Position numbers and translations under genes: made by a program. This document shows, piece by piece, positions 1 through 9,306 of a stretch of 64,000 bases of DNA. Origin of the DNA: Roseicitreum antarcticum (GTDB taxonomy: Bacteria; Pseudomonadota; Alphaproteobacteria; Rhodobacterales; Rhodobacteraceae). How positions within the stretch are numbered: the stretch's first letter is position 1; each line of letters opens with the position of its first letter. Where the stretch lies: NCBI RefSeq assembly GCF_014681765.1, contig NZ_CP061498.1, positions 2,741,501 to 2,805,500 of the forward strand. The letters are read 5' to 3'. The notes below the pieces were generated by a model. That model was not told the DNA's origin. It searched no databases and saw only the letters and a program-made list of their open reading frames with translations.

Positions 1-609
1 AACTCGCTGATCTATGTGGTGATGAACACCATTATCAGCCTCGCGGTGGCGCTGCCGGCCGCCTATGCCTTCAGCCGCTACAACTTCATGGGCGACAAGC
101 ATCTGTTCTTCTGGTTGCTGACCAACCGGATGGCGCCGCCCGCAGTTTTCGCGCTGCCGTTCTTTCAGCTTTATTCATCGGTCGGGCTGTTTGACACGCA
201 TATCGCGGTGGCGCTGGCGCATTGCCTGTTCAACGTACCGCTGGCGGTCTGGATCCTGGAAGGTTTCATGCGCGGTGTCCCCAAGGAGATCGACGAGACC
301 GCCTATATCGACGGCTACAGCTTTCCGCGCTTCTTCGTGAAGATCTTCATGCCGCTGATCGCCAGTGGGATCGGGGTCGCGGCGTTCTTTTGCTTCATGT
401 TTTCATGGGTGGAACTGCTGCTGTCGCGCACACTGACCTCGGTCGACGCGAAATCCATCGGCCTGACGATGACCCGAACCGTGTCGGCGTCAGGGCTGGA
501 CTGGGGCGTGCTGGCGGCGGCGGGTGTGCTGACCATCGTGCCGGGCGCGCTGGTGATTTATTTCGTGCGCAACTACATCGCCAAGGGCTTTGCCCTGGGC
601 CGCGTGTAA
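1..609 (+). CDS. glpQ: Glycerol/carbohydrate ABC transporter permease, GlpQ-like (5' end outside window)
   Basis: Inner-membrane permease of a MalG-type ABC importer. The frame is open from base 1, so the N-terminus lies upstream of the window. Several hydrophobic spans are visible, and the cytoplasmic EAA loop (ETAYIDGYSFPRFF, then KIFMPL) that docks on the ATPase is at about residues 99-120 of the visible part. Substrate assignment to glycerol is by context: the next genes encode a DUF2160 protein, a large binding protein and glycerol kinase, the arrangement of the rhizobial/rhodobacterial glpVSTPQ-type systems. The ATPase genes and the other permease are expected upstream. The domain call is firm; the glycerol specificity is inferred. 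Confidence 0.85.
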   Translation, partial: NSLIYVVMNTIISLAVALPAAYAFSRYNFMGDKHLFFWLLTNRMAPPAVFALPFFQLYSSVGLFDTHIAVALAHCLFNVPLAVWILEGFMRGVPKEIDETAYIDGYSFPRFFVKIFMPLIASGIGVAAFFCFMFSWVELLLSRTLTSVDAKSIGLTMTRTVSASGLDWGVLAAAGVLTIVPGALVIYFVRNYIAKGFALGRV

Positions 610-630
610 CAACAGGGAAGGGACCGGATA

Positions 631-906
631 ATGTTGCAATGGATGGCATGGACGACACCCACCGCGATCTTCTTTGTGGTGATTGCGGTGATCCTGATCA
701 CCTTTAGCTTACTTGCGATCAAGTTTCCTGAAACGCCGCGTGTCGGTATCCTCAGGATAGAAACGACCCGTGGTGACCGAGTGTTCATCACGCTGCTGGG
801 TTCGGCCTTCATCAATCTGATCTGGCTGGGCCTTGAGGTCGCGCCGCAGCCCTATGCGCTGTTGGCCTGCCTTGTCTATGCTGCGGCGGTCTTTCGCTGG
901 GTATAG
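631..906 (+). CDS. DUF2160 small membrane protein of the glycerol ABC operon
   Basis: A 91-residue protein with three hydrophobic segments (about residues 10-30, 50-66 and 73-88), starting at an ATG 21 nt after the permease stop and preceded by a GGGAAGGG purine run. Small proteins of the DUF2160 family are typically encoded between the permease and binding-protein genes of glycerol ABC transporters in alphaproteobacteria, as here. The molecular role is unknown; an accessory part of the transporter is a reasonable inference from the conserved position only. Confidence 0.8.
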   Translation: MLQWMAWTTPTAIFFVVIAVILITFSLLAIKFPETPRVGILRIETTRGDRVFITLLGSAFINLIWLGLEVAPQPYALLACLVYAAAVFRWV

Positions 907-920
907 CCGGGGTGAAAAGC

Positions 921-959
921 GGACGACCCGCCTGCATTTGGGAAACCTGCGGGCCGTCC
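921..959 (+). other. Intercistronic hairpin upstream of the binding-protein gene
   Basis: An 11-bp inverted repeat (GGACGACCCGC with GCGGGCCGTCC, one mismatch) encloses a 17-nt loop between the DUF2160 gene and the binding-protein gene. There is no T-run, so it is more likely an mRNA processing or stabilising element than a terminator. Confidence 0.45.
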
Positions 960-996
960 ATGACGCCACCAAAGTGAAACCGTCTGGGAGGACATA

Positions 997-2706
997 ATGA
1001 CTTTGAACTTGAGATCAACAACTGCGATGGGACTTGCCCTGACCTTGCTGTCAGGCCCGGCCTTTGCCGATATGGACGCGGCGCGCGCGTTTCTGGACGA
1101 GCATATCGAACGATCTGCCCTGACGCGGGCCGACCAGGAAGCCGAGATGCAGTGGTTCATCGACGCGGCAGAACCCCTGCGCGGCATGACCATCAACATC
1201 GTTTCCGAGACGATCACCACCCATGAATGGGAATCCAACGTGCTGGCGCCTGCCTTCACCGCGATGACCGGGATCACGGTGAACCACGAGCTGATCGGCG
1301 AAGGCGACGTGGTTGAGCGTCTGCAAACTCAGATGCAGACCGGCGAGCCGGTCTATGACATGTACATCAACGATGCCGACCTTATCGGTACGCACTGGCG
1401 CTATCAGCAGGCGCGCAACATGACCGACTGGATGGCGGGCGAAGGTGCGGACTTCACCAACCCGGGCCTGGATCTGGACGACTTCATCGGGCTGGCCTCG
1501 GCCACCGGGCCGGATGGCAAGCTGTACCAGTTGCCGGTGCAGCAGTTCGCCAACCTCTACTGGTTCCGCTATGACTGGTTCACCGACCCCGAAATCATGG
1601 CCGATTTTGAAGAAGAATACGGCTATCCGCTGGGCGTTCCGGTGAACTGGTCCGCCTATGAGGACATCGCCAAGTTCTTCACCGGCCGTGAGATTGACGG
1701 GCGCACCGTCTATGGCAACATGGATTATGGGCGCAAGGATCCCAGCCTTGGCTGGCGCTTCACCGATGCCTGGCTGTCAATGGCCGGTGCGGGCGATGCG
1801 GGCCTGCCGAACGGCTACCCCGTGGATGAATGGGGCATTCGTGTGAATGAGAACTATCAGCCCGTCGGCTCGTGCATGTCGCGGGGCGGGGCCACGAACT
1901 CGCCTGCCGCAGTCTATGCGATCGAACGCTATACCGATTGGCTGACCAATTACACGCCCCCCGCAGCCGCAGGCATGACATTCGGCGAGGCGGGCCCGGT
2001 CCCTGCGCAAGGCGCCATCGCCCAGCAGATGTTCTGGTACACGACGTTCACCGCCGATATGGTCGGTGAAGGTGCCGAAGCGGTGCTTTATGATGACGGC
2101 ACGCCGCGCTGGCGCATGGCCCCCAGCCCGGCGGGTGCGTATTGGGAAGAAGGCATGAAGGTCGGATATCAAGATGTGGGTGCCGTCACGCTGATGGAAT
2201 CCGTGCCTGTCGACCGCTCGCAGGCGGCATGGCTTTATGGGCAGTTCCTGACGGCGAAAACCGTCGATGTGGAAAAGGCCCATTACGGTCTGACCTTCAT
2301 CCGTGAAAGCACCATCAACCACGACAGCTTCACCGAGCGTTCGCCGCGTCTGGGCGGTTTGGTCGAATTCTATCGCTCGCCCGAGCGTGAGAAATGGACC
2401 GACACCGGCCTGAACGTGCCGGACTATCCGCGTCTGGCGCAACTGTGGTGGCAGAACATCGGGGATGCATCCTCGGGGGCGAAAACCGCGCAGGACGCGT
2501 TGGACACCCTGTGCGAACAGCAAGAGGCCATCATGGACCGTCTGCAACGCTCTGGCGTGCAGGGCGATCTGGGGCCGCTTCTGAACGAGGAAATGGGCGC
2601 CGAACATTGGCTGGCCCAGCCCGGCGCACCCAAGCCCCGGCTGGAAAATGAAAAGCCCGAGCCGGTGACGATCGCCTATGAAGAGCTGATCAAGTCCTGG
2701 CAGTAA
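997..2706 (+). CDS. glpV: Glycerol ABC transporter periplasmic substrate-binding protein
   Basis: A 569-residue extracellular solute-binding protein. The N-terminus is a Sec signal peptide (basic start, hydrophobic core, cleavage near GPAFA-D at about residue 25). The length is well above the 400-450 residues of ordinary sugar-binding proteins but matches the large binding proteins of glycerol ABC systems (GlpV type). The ATG follows a GGGAGGA ribosome-binding site. It lies in one transcription unit with the permease, DUF2160, glpK and the alcohol dehydrogenase. The two internal Cys residues (about 293 and 505) could form a periplasmic disulfide. Family call is strong; ligand is inferred from glpK directly downstream. 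Confidence 0.87.
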   Translation: MTLNLRSTTAMGLALTLLSGPAFADMDAARAFLDEHIERSALTRADQEAEMQWFIDAAEPLRGMTINIVSETITTHEWESNVLAPAFTAMTGITVNHELIGEGDVVERLQTQMQTGEPVYDMYINDADLIGTHWRYQQARNMTDWMAGEGADFTNPGLDLDDFIGLASATGPDGKLYQLPVQQFANLYWFRYDWFTDPEIMADFEEEYGYPLGVPVNWSAYEDIAKFFTGREIDGRTVYGNMDYGRKDPSLGWRFTDAWLSMAGAGDAGLPNGYPVDEWGIRVNENYQPVGSCMSRGGATNSPAAVYAIERYTDWLTNYTPPAAAGMTFGEAGPVPAQGAIAQQMFWYTTFTADMVGEGAEAVLYDDGTPRWRMAPSPAGAYWEEGMKVGYQDVGAVTLMESVPVDRSQAAWLYGQFLTAKTVDVEKAHYGLTFIRESTINHDSFTERSPRLGGLVEFYRSPEREKWTDTGLNVPDYPRLAQLWWQNIGDASSGAKTAQDALDTLCEQQEAIMDRLQRSGVQGDLGPLLNEEMGAEHWLAQPGAPKPRLENEKPEPVTIAYEELIKSWQ

Positions 2707-2715
2707 GCGCGCTTT

Positions 2716-2742
2716 GGGCCGGGGCTGTCATGGCCCCGGCCC
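2716..2742 (+). other. GC-rich hairpin between glpV and glpK
   Basis: A perfect 10-bp stem (GGGCCGGGGC with GCCCCGGCCC) and a 7-nt loop start 9 nt after the glpV stop. No T-tract follows. Such hairpins after binding-protein genes usually protect the upstream message and lower expression of what follows, which would give more binding protein than kinase. Confidence 0.5.
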
Positions 2743-2816
2743 ATCCCCCAGTGTTGCCCCCGCCGCGTCGGGGGGCTAACCTTTGACCATAATCTGAACC
2801 AACCGGGGGCGATTGC

Positions 2817-4304
2817 ATGACCCATATTCTGGCCATAGATCAGGGCACGACCTCCAGCCGGGCGATCATCTTTGACGGCGCGATGCGCGTGGTTGCCAGC
2901 GCGCAGGAGGAATTCCCACAGTATTACCCCGCCAGCGGTTGGGTAGAGCATGACCCCGCCGATCTGTGGTCCACAACCGCAGGCACCGCGATCCAGGCTT
3001 TGGAGCGTGCCGGGTTGCGTGCAGCCGATATCGCCGCCATCGGGATCACCAATCAACGCGAAACCACCGTGGTCTGGGACAAGACCACCGGCCAGCCCAT
3101 CCACAACGCTATCGTCTGGCAGGACCGCCGCACGGCCGATTATTGCAAGACCCTGCGCGATGCAGGCGATGATGCGATGATTACCGCGAAGACCGGGCTG
3201 CTGGCAGACCCGTATTTCTCGGGCACCAAGCTGAAGTGGATCCTCGATAATGTCGAGGGCGCGCGCGCCCGTGCGCAGCGGGGTGAGCTGCTGTTTGGCA
3301 CCGTCGATACCTATCTGATCTGGAAGCTGACCGATGGTGCGGCCCATGTCACCGACGCCACCAATGCCGCACGCACCCTGCTCTACGACATTCACAAGGG
3401 GCGGTGGAGCACGACCATCTGCGACCTCTTTGATATTCCAATGGCCATGCTGCCCGAGGTGAAGGATTGCGCCGCCGATTTCGGCATGACCCGCGCCGAT
3501 CTGTTTGGCCGTCCCATCCCCATTCTGGGTGTGGCGGGCGATCAACAGGCGGCGACTGTCGGACAGGCGTGTTTTCAGCCTGGCATGGTGAAATCCACCT
3601 ATGGAACGGGGTGCTTCGCCCTCTTGAACACCGGCGATGTGCCGGTGACCTCGAAGAACCGTTTGCTTACCACCATCGCCTATCAGTTCGATGGCAAGCC
3701 GACCTATGCCTTGGAAGGCTCGATTTTCGTGGCTGGTGCCGTGGTGCAATGGCTGCGCGACGGGCTGAAGATTATCCGTGATGCGAAGGAAACCCAGCCC
3801 CTTGCCGAAACCGCCGACGCGGGGCAGGAGCTTATTCTGGTGCCCGCCTTCGTTGGCCTTGGCGCGCCCTATTGGAACGCCGAATGTCGGGGCGCGATCT
3901 ATGGGCTGACCCGCAATTCAGGCCCGGCGGAATTTGCCCGGGCGGCGTTGGAAAGCGTCGGCTTCCAGACCCGCGATCTTTTGGAGGCGATGCATGCCGA
4001 CTGGGCCGGGACCGACACCGACCCCACCTTGCGCGTGGATGGCGGGATGAGCGCGTCTGACTGGGCCATGCAGTTCCTGTCCGACATCATCGGCGCCCCG
4101 GTGGACCGTCCGACCGTGCGGGAAACCACCGCACTGGGGGCCGCCTGGCTGGCCGGGATGCGCGCGGGCCTCTACCCTGATCGCGACGGTTTTGCGCAAA
4201 GCTGGGCGTTGGAGCGGACATTCACGCCGCAGATGGACGCCGCCACCCGCGATGTGCGGTATGCGGCATGGCAGCGCGCGGTGAAGGCCACAATCAGTGT
4301 CTGA
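2817..4304 (+). CDS. glpK: Glycerol kinase
   Basis: Converts glycerol to sn-glycerol 3-phosphate with ATP in the cytoplasm; FGGY carbohydrate kinase family. At 495 residues it has the usual family length. Visible signatures: the N-terminal phosphate-binding DQGTTSSR (residues 8-15), the substrate-side RETT and WQDRR segments (about 82-105), GTGCF in the central part and the C-terminal VDGGMSASD. The ATG at 2817 follows a GGGGGCG stretch. The last 8 bases overlap the start of the alcohol dehydrogenase gene, so the two are translationally coupled. Together with the preceding transporter genes this makes a glycerol uptake and phosphorylation operon. Confidence 0.97.
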   Translation: MTHILAIDQGTTSSRAIIFDGAMRVVASAQEEFPQYYPASGWVEHDPADLWSTTAGTAIQALERAGLRAADIAAIGITNQRETTVVWDKTTGQPIHNAIVWQDRRTADYCKTLRDAGDDAMITAKTGLLADPYFSGTKLKWILDNVEGARARAQRGELLFGTVDTYLIWKLTDGAAHVTDATNAARTLLYDIHKGRWSTTICDLFDIPMAMLPEVKDCAADFGMTRADLFGRPIPILGVAGDQQAATVGQACFQPGMVKSTYGTGCFALLNTGDVPVTSKNRLLTTIAYQFDGKPTYALEGSIFVAGAVVQWLRDGLKIIRDAKETQPLAETADAGQELILVPAFVGLGAPYWNAECRGAIYGLTRNSGPAEFARAALESVGFQTRDLLEAMHADWAGTDTDPTLRVDGGMSASDWAMQFLSDIIGAPVDRPTVRETTALGAAWLAGMRAGLYPDRDGFAQSWALERTFTPQMDAATRDVRYAAWQRAVKATISV

Positions 4305-5469
4305 ACGGGTAGTGCAGGCCCCCACCACGCCCTTCACGCTGCTGACGCCGGGCCGCATCGTCTTTGGGCGCGGTGCCGCGGATGGGGCGGCGGCGGCGAT
4401 TGCCGCGATGGGCCTGCGCCCGCTGGTCGTGCGGGGGCAGTCGGTGGCTTGGGTGGATACGCTGATCGCTGATCTGACCCGTGCCAGCATCCCGCCCCTG
4501 GTCATCACCGCGCGGGGTGAGCCTGATTTGCCGGGCCTGATCCAGCATCTGGCGGCTGCCCGCGCGCAAGGCGTGGATGTGGTGGTCGCGGTTGGCGGTG
4601 GGTCGGTCATTGACCTGGGCAAAGCGCTGGCCGCGCTGTTGCCCGCGCCGCAGCCTCCGTTGACCTATCTGGAGGTTGTGGGGAAGGGTGAACCGCTGAC
4701 GGCATCACCGCTGCCCTTCATCGCCATCCCCACCACCGCAGGCACCGGGGCCGAAGCGACAAAGAATGCCGTCATCGCCGTTCCCGAACATGGCCGCAAG
4801 GTCAGCCTGCGCGATGACCGGATGCTGCCAGACCTGGCGCTGATCGACGCTGGCCTGACCGACGGCGCGCCGCGCGAGGTCACGCTGGCCTCGGGTCTCG
4901 ACGCGATCACGCAGGTGATCGAGCCCTATCTGTCGGCCCGCGCCAACACCCTGACCGACGCGCTCTGCGTTGATGCGATCCCGCGCGGGCTCGCAGCTTT
5001 GGTCCGGCTGATGGCGTGTGAAGACCCCGGGGCGCGCGATGCACTGGCATATGTCTCGCATGTCAGCGGCATCGCGCTGGCAAATGCCGGGCTGGGCGCG
5101 GTGCATGGGTTTGCGGGGGTGATCGGCGGGCGCACCGGGGCGGCGCATGGTGCGGTCTGCGGGCGTTTGCTGGTGCCGGTGTTGCAGGCCAACCGTGCCG
5201 CGCTGCTGGCGGCGGGGCGCGATGTGCGGCGCTTCGATGATGTTGCGGGCTGGATCGGTCAGGCACTGGGCGTGCCCACGTCGGCCGCCGTGGCCTGCCT
5301 TGGCGCGCAAGTCAGCGCATGGGGCCTGCCGGGGCTGGGCGCGTTGGGCGTCGATGCGCAAGAGGCAGGCCAGATCGCGCAGGAGGCGCGGGTGTCGTCG
5401 TCGATGAAAGGCAACCCGGTCGCCCTGCCGCATCTGGCGTTGATGGATATTCTGGCCGCTGCGGCCTGA
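4297..5469 (+). CDS. Iron-containing alcohol dehydrogenase family protein
   Basis: A 390-residue group III (iron-type) NAD(P)-dependent dehydrogenase. The N-terminal nucleotide-binding part carries [12 protein letters not shown] (about residues 100-111), followed by [11 protein letters not shown]. The metal-site region contains [17 protein letters not shown] and AAHGAVCG, providing the Asp and His ligands. It starts at a GTG that overlaps the glpK stop by 8 bases. The specific substrate cannot be read from sequence; location in a glycerol operon suggests a C3 alcohol or aldehyde, for example a side-product of glycerol metabolism. Maleylacetate-reductase-like and lactaldehyde-reductase-like relatives are alternative assignments. 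Confidence 0.85.
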   Translation: MSERVVQAPTTPFTLLTPGRIVFGRGAADGAAAAIAAMGLRPLVVRGQSVAWVDTLIADLTRASIPPLVITARGEPDLPGLIQHLAAARAQGVDVVVAVGGGSVIDLGKALAALLPAPQPPLTYLEVVGKGEPLTASPLPFIAIPTTAGTGAEATKNAVIAVPEHGRKVSLRDDRMLPDLALIDAGLTDGAPREVTLASGLDAITQVIEPYLSARANTLTDALCVDAIPRGLAALVRLMACEDPGARDALAYVSHVSGIALANAGLGAVHGFAGVIGGRTGAAHGAVCGRLLVPVLQANRAALLAAGRDVRRFDDVAGWIGQALGVPTSAAVACLGAQVSAWGLPGLGALGVDAQEAGQIAQEARVSSSMKGNPVALPHLALMDILAAAA

Positions 5470-5532
5470 CACAACGACAGGCCGCGCCTTTCAAAGCGGC
5501 AAGCCGGTTTTCATGCCCGCGCGCAAGTTGCG

Positions 5533-6567
5533 CTAGTCGCAGATACCTTGCAGGCTGACCCATGCGCCATCGGTCATCACCGGGCGGCTGGCGGGGGTTT
5601 GGGCGAAGGGATCGCGTTCGGTCAGCACGCGGGCCAGTTCCGGCCCGCCGCCAAGCGCGCTTGCATAATCCTGCGATGAGATTTCCGCCTGCTCGAACCG
5701 CAACAACAGCGCGTCGGCGTCGATGGCGGTCTTCGGACGCTGAACCAGCGCCGGGCCATAGCCCGCAGCTGCATCCGCCGGCAGATCGCCCGTGGTCAGC
5801 AGCCGGAAGGTAGCCCTCACGCCCGCATGGCGCAGCACCGGCAGCAGCGGGTCATGCTGCGCGGTGCGCAGCCCCTCGGCCAGCAAGAAGCCCGCCAGTG
5901 CCGCGGGGCTGTCAAGTTGCTGGATCAGCGCGGCATTTACCACCACGATCCGCCCCGGCAGATGCGCGGTCTGAAACGCGGCAAACCGTTCGGTCCCGGC
6001 GCCCGAGACGACGACCATGCGCTGCGCAGCAGGCAGCACCCTGGCCTGCAACTGCGTCAATGCAGCCGCGCCCTGCGGATTGCGGCATTGCGTCAGGCCC
6101 GCCCGCCCGAGATCGTCCAGCACCATCTGCCCGATCTGTGCGCGCTTTGCCGAGGGCACAACCGACGCGGTATGCTGATAAAGCTGTCCCGGCAGCAAGA
6201 ACACCACCGCCAGCACCAGTAGCGCCAGGCTGCCGCCCAGCACCAGCCTGCGTGCCCGTGTCTGCCAGCTCTGCGGCGTGGTCAGCGCCGCATGGATGGT
6301 ACTGATCGCCTCGATCAGGGTTTCATCCTCGAGCTCCAGCACCTCACTCGCATCGTCGCCGGGGCTGTAGAGGCCGGGCATCTCGCCGGGGTTCAGGTGA
6401 ATGATGGCGGGCAGCGACCAGTGGCTCAGCACCTTGTCCGCGCGACTGTCGAGGATGATAAGCGTGGCATCGCCGAACTTCACCGTCACATCGCGGCGCT
6501 GATCTTGAATCGAACCGGACCAGAGGCCCGACCCTTCCAGCCGTTCATATTTCGTTATCGCAGTCAT
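5533..6567 (-). CDS. Membrane-anchored degenerate M48-like peptidase domain protein
   Basis: A 344-residue protein. A cytoplasmic N-terminal segment of about 107 residues precedes one transmembrane helix (about 108-126); the C-terminal domain resembles the core of M48 peptidases. The segment DSPAALAGFLLAEGLRTAQHDP (about residues 219-240) lines up with the M48 helix that normally reads LAGVLAHEIGHV.RHP, but the HExxH zinc motif is replaced by AEGLR, so zinc catalysis is not expected. The start is placed at the ATG at 6567 rather than the upstream TTG/GTG positions, because the extension to 6690 is repeat DNA. It sits tail-to-tail with the alcohol dehydrogenase gene. Function unknown; the M48 relationship is my inference from motif spacing. 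Confidence 0.6.
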   Translation of the reverse strand: MTAITKYERLEGSGLWSGSIQDQRRDVTVKFGDATLIILDSRADKVLSHWSLPAIIHLNPGEMPGLYSPGDDASEVLELEDETLIEAISTIHAALTTPQSWQTRARRLVLGGSLALLVLAVVFLLPGQLYQHTASVVPSAKRAQIGQMVLDDLGRAGLTQCRNPQGAAALTQLQARVLPAAQRMVVVSGAGTERFAAFQTAHLPGRIVVVNAALIQQLDSPAALAGFLLAEGLRTAQHDPLLPVLRHAGVRATFRLLTTGDLPADAAAGYGPALVQRPKTAIDADALLLRFEQAEISSQDYASALGGGPELARVLTERDPFAQTPASRPVMTDGAWVSLQGICD

Positions 6568-6579
6568 CCTGCGCTTCCT

Positions 6580-6627
6580 GCCTGTGTCTGGGCCTGTGTC
6601 CGGGCTTGCGTCTGGGCCTGCGCCGCT
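6580..6627. repeat. 12-bp tandem array, about 4 units
   Basis: Imperfect copies of GCCTGTGTCTGG begin at 6580, 6592, 6604 and 6616, starting 13 bases upstream of the start codon of the degenerate M48-like gene, in its leader. Confidence 0.75.
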
Positions 6628-6810
6628 GGCTGCCCGTCGGGTCACTGGTGAAAGGGTACACCAGCGCACGCAGGACCACAATTCGGGCAATGCTGCAAGC
6701 TACAACCCATGCGCGACACGAAGTCGCGAGTTTGCGACCCGCGACCCGGCTTGCCGCTGTGGCGGCCCGTGGCCCGCGACACGTCGCCAGATGACGCCCG
6801 GACCTAAGCG

Positions 6811-7446
6811 TCAGGCGCTGTCGGCGGGGGCGTTTGGCATCAGGTCATAGGGCGCGGCCCAGCCGTCCAGCCCTGACAGGCGCGACATCCAGGCATCGAT
6901 CGCGGGCCAGTCGGACCGGACAAAGCCGAAGGGTTCCGGGTAGTAGAGGTAGCCGCAGCAGGCAGTATCGGCGATCGTCGGCCCGTCGCCCACGATCCAG
7001 GACCGCCCCGTCAGATGGGTTTCGAGGATCTTGTACGACGCCGCCAGCCGCCCCTGCTGGTACGGAATGACGCCTGCGGGGCGCTTTTCTTCGGGCAGGA
7101 AGTTCATCAAGAAACGGGTGGACCCGGCCAGCCCCGACAGTTTGTGGTTGTCCCAGAAGATCCAGCGCAGGATCTCGCGTCGTTCTGCCGCCGAACGCCC
7201 GCCCAATTTCCCGGTTTTGGAGCTGATGTAATCCTGGATCACCCCCGACTGGCTGAGGGTCGTATCCCCGTCCACGAAGACCGGCACCTCGCCCATGGGG
7301 TTCAGTTCGCGGAATTCGGGCGTGCGGGTCGCGCCGTTGAAGAAATCCACATAGACGGGTTCCCATTCGCTTTTGGTCAGGGTCAGCGTCAGGGCGCATT
7401 TATAGGCATTGCCGCTTTCGCCGAAGCAATAAAGCTGTGCTGTCAT
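6811..7446 (-). CDS. Glutathione S-transferase family protein
   Basis: A 211-residue soluble protein with the thioredoxin-fold N-terminal domain (residues 1-80; ELNPMGEVPVF, then the glutathione-binding SQSGVIQDYI) and an all-helical C-terminal domain (about 90-205) containing GDGPTIADTACCGYL, the usual GST C-terminal capping motif. The N-terminal motif position holds CFGESGN, so the catalytic residue is probably Ser rather than Tyr. It may conjugate glutathione or act as a peroxidase; the substrate is unknown. It stands alone between two repeat-bearing spacers. Confidence 0.88.
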   Translation of the reverse strand: MTAQLYCFGESGNAYKCALTLTLTKSEWEPVYVDFFNGATRTPEFRELNPMGEVPVFVDGDTTLSQSGVIQDYISSKTGKLGGRSAAERREILRWIFWDNHKLSGLAGSTRFLMNFLPEEKRPAGVIPYQQGRLAASYKILETHLTGRSWIVGDGPTIADTACCGYLYYPEPFGFVRSDWPAIDAWMSRLSGLDGWAAPYDLMPNAPADSA

Positions 7447-7888
7447 GGGGGAACCTGTCGGTTGGGGGGCGTGCCGTCAGCCCGTGTCTGGCATGGGTAG
7501 GGGCGGGGCGCGCGCGCCCTGCACATTGAATGGCGGGACCATGGCGCAGCGCCGCCCCGACTACAAGGGGCAGTGACTGCGGGGGCAAGTGATGAGGCAG
7601 GTCGTCGGCGTAGGGCAGGCGGCGCTGGGACGAGCGACGGCGGCCGCCTTGGGTGAGGGGGCAGCAGCCCCTTGCCAACCGGGCAGCCTGACGTGCGCAG
7701 GGCGTGAAAGACAACTTTTGTTGGGCGTATTGGTGCAAACGAAGGTTTGCAGGCGAGCGGCACCCAGACCCCGGGACCAGAGGATTGGCGCCAAGATACT
7801 TCCCCAGACGGCCAAGACCAGACGGCCAAGACCAGACGGCCAGGACCGGACAGCCGACACGGGCAGGCCGGTGCCAAAATCGCGCTGC
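7447..7888. other. Gene-free spacer between GST and fmt
   Basis: 442 bp with no supported coding region. Frames open here translate to Arg/Pro/Ala-rich strings typical of non-coding high-GC DNA. It contains the 14-bp tandem array at 7804-7859 and presumably the GST promoter. Confidence 0.7.
7804..7859. repeat. 14-bp tandem array, 4 units
   Basis: CCAGACGGCCAAGA is repeated twice exactly (7804-7831) and twice with changes (7832-7859), 30 bp beyond the fmt stop codon. Confidence 0.85.
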
Positions 7889-8806
7889 TCAGGTCAGCAG
7901 GGTGCCCGGCGGCAGGGGCAGGCCGCGCCGCAGTTCATCCACCTGCATCGGGCGTTTGCCTTCGCGCTGCGCCAGGGTGATTGCCACCGCGCCGGAACCG
8001 CAGGCAATGCGCAACGTGCCTGCGCCGTCCCCGTCCAACACCACACCCGGCGCGCCCGCGCCCTGTGCCACCTGCGCGCGCAACAGCTTCAGCCGCCCGC
8101 CGGGGCTGTCGCACCATGCACCGGGAAAGGGCGACAGGCCACGGATCTGCCGGTCGACGACTTCGGCGGGCTGGGTCCAATCGATCCGCGCCTCGGCCTT
8201 GTCGATCTTGGCGGCATAGGTCACGCCGTCATCGGGCTGGGGCAGGGGTGCCAGGCTGTGCAGCTCTGCCAGCGCCTGCACGATCAGCCCCGCCCCCATC
8301 GCCGACAGCCGGTCATGCAGATCGGCGGTGGTGTCGGTGGGCGAAATCGGCGTGGCCTGACGCAGCAGTACCGGGCCGGTATCCAGCCCGGCCTCCATCT
8401 GCATGATGCAGATGCCGGTTTCATCATCCCCCGCAAGGATCGCCCGGTGGATCGGCGCCGCCCCGCGCCAGCGCGGCAGTAGCGAGGCATGGATGTTCAG
8501 ACACCCCAGCCGTGGCGCGTCCAATATCGGCTGTGGCAAGATCAGCCCGTAGGCCACCACCACCGCCACATCGGCGCCCAGTGCCGCGAATGCCGCCTGG
8601 TCGTCGGCACTGCGCAGCCGGGCGGGGTGGCGCACCGCCAACCCCAGTTCCCGCGCGCGGGCATGGACCGGGGTGGGGCGGTCACGCTTGCCGCGCCCGG
8701 CGGGGCGGGGCGGCTGGCAATAGACCGCCACGATGTCATGCGCGGCATGCACAGCCTCCAGCACCGGGACCGAAAACTCCGGCGTGCCCATGAAGATCAC
8801 CCGCAT
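7889..8806 (-). CDS. fmt: Methionyl-tRNA formyltransferase
   Basis: Formylates Met-tRNA(fMet) using 10-formyl-tetrahydrofolate before initiation. 305 residues. The N-terminal formyltransferase domain starts [14 protein letters not shown]; the catalytic region is [15 protein letters not shown] (Asn and His visible) followed by [15 protein letters not shown] with the essential Asp. The C-terminal domain ends PPGTLLT. The ATG at 8806 is chosen because it matches the family start; the upstream open extension is an artefact. The ATG shares its A with the TGA of the deformylase-like gene, so the two are coupled. Confidence 0.96.
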   Translation of the reverse strand: MRVIFMGTPEFSVPVLEAVHAAHDIVAVYCQPPRPAGRGKRDRPTPVHARARELGLAVRHPARLRSADDQAAFAALGADVAVVVAYGLILPQPILDAPRLGCLNIHASLLPRWRGAAPIHRAILAGDDETGICIMQMEAGLDTGPVLLRQATPISPTDTTADLHDRLSAMGAGLIVQALAELHSLAPLPQPDDGVTYAAKIDKAEARIDWTQPAEVVDRQIRGLSPFPGAWCDSPGGRLKLLRAQVAQGAGAPGVVLDGDGAGTLRIACGSGAVAITLAQREGKRPMQVDELRRGLPLPPGTLLT

Positions 8807-9306
8807 CAGCGCCCCCGCAACTTTGCTGCACGTTTCAACAGCATCTGCCGTTTGACCGGGCGCAAGTGGTCGAAATACATCCGCCCGTTCAGATGGTCGA
8901 TCTGATGCTGTACCGAGGTCGCCCAAAGGCTGACGAAATCCCGTTCCTCTGCCGCGCCTTGATCGTTGAGGAACCGCACCGTCACCGCGCGCGGGCGCTC
9001 AACCTGCGCCCAGACGCCGGGCAGGTTGGGGCTGCCTTCATCATGGCTGCGCATCTGCGCGCTGGCGTGCAGGATCTCGGGGTTGGCCATGCGCACCGCT
9101 TGGCCCCGCCCTTCGGACGCATCAACCACCGCCAGCCGCAGCATCACGCCGATCTGTGGCGCCGCAAGGCCGACGCCGGGCATCGCCTCCATTGTGTCGA
9201 TCATGTCAGCCCAATGCGCGCGGATGGCATCGGTAATGCCATCGACCGGCGCAGCAGTCGCCCGCAGCCGTTTGTCGGGGTAGGGGATGCACAGGCGCGC
9301 GGTCAC
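8806..9306 (-). CDS. Peptide deformylase-like protein lacking catalytic residues
   Basis: A 166-residue paralogue of Def. Motif I is intact ([10 protein letters not shown], residues 44-53). Motif II, normally EGCLS, reads EGSPNLP (90-96), so the metal-binding Cys is lost. Motif III, normally HELDH, reads HQIDH (134-138), so the catalytic Glu is Gln. Two His ligands remain, but hydrolytic deformylation is unlikely. It overlaps def by 4 bases (ATGA) upstream and fmt by 1 base downstream, so it is produced with both enzymes. A scaffold, N-terminus-binding or regulatory role is possible. The sequence observations are direct; the role is inference. Confidence 0.88.
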   Translation of the reverse strand: MTARLCIPYPDKRLRATAAPVDGITDAIRAHWADMIDTMEAMPGVGLAAPQIGVMLRLAVVDASEGRGQAVRMANPEILHASAQMRSHDEGSPNLPGVWAQVERPRAVTVRFLNDQGAAEERDFVSLWATSVQHQIDHLNGRMYFDHLRPVKRQMLLKRAAKLRGR

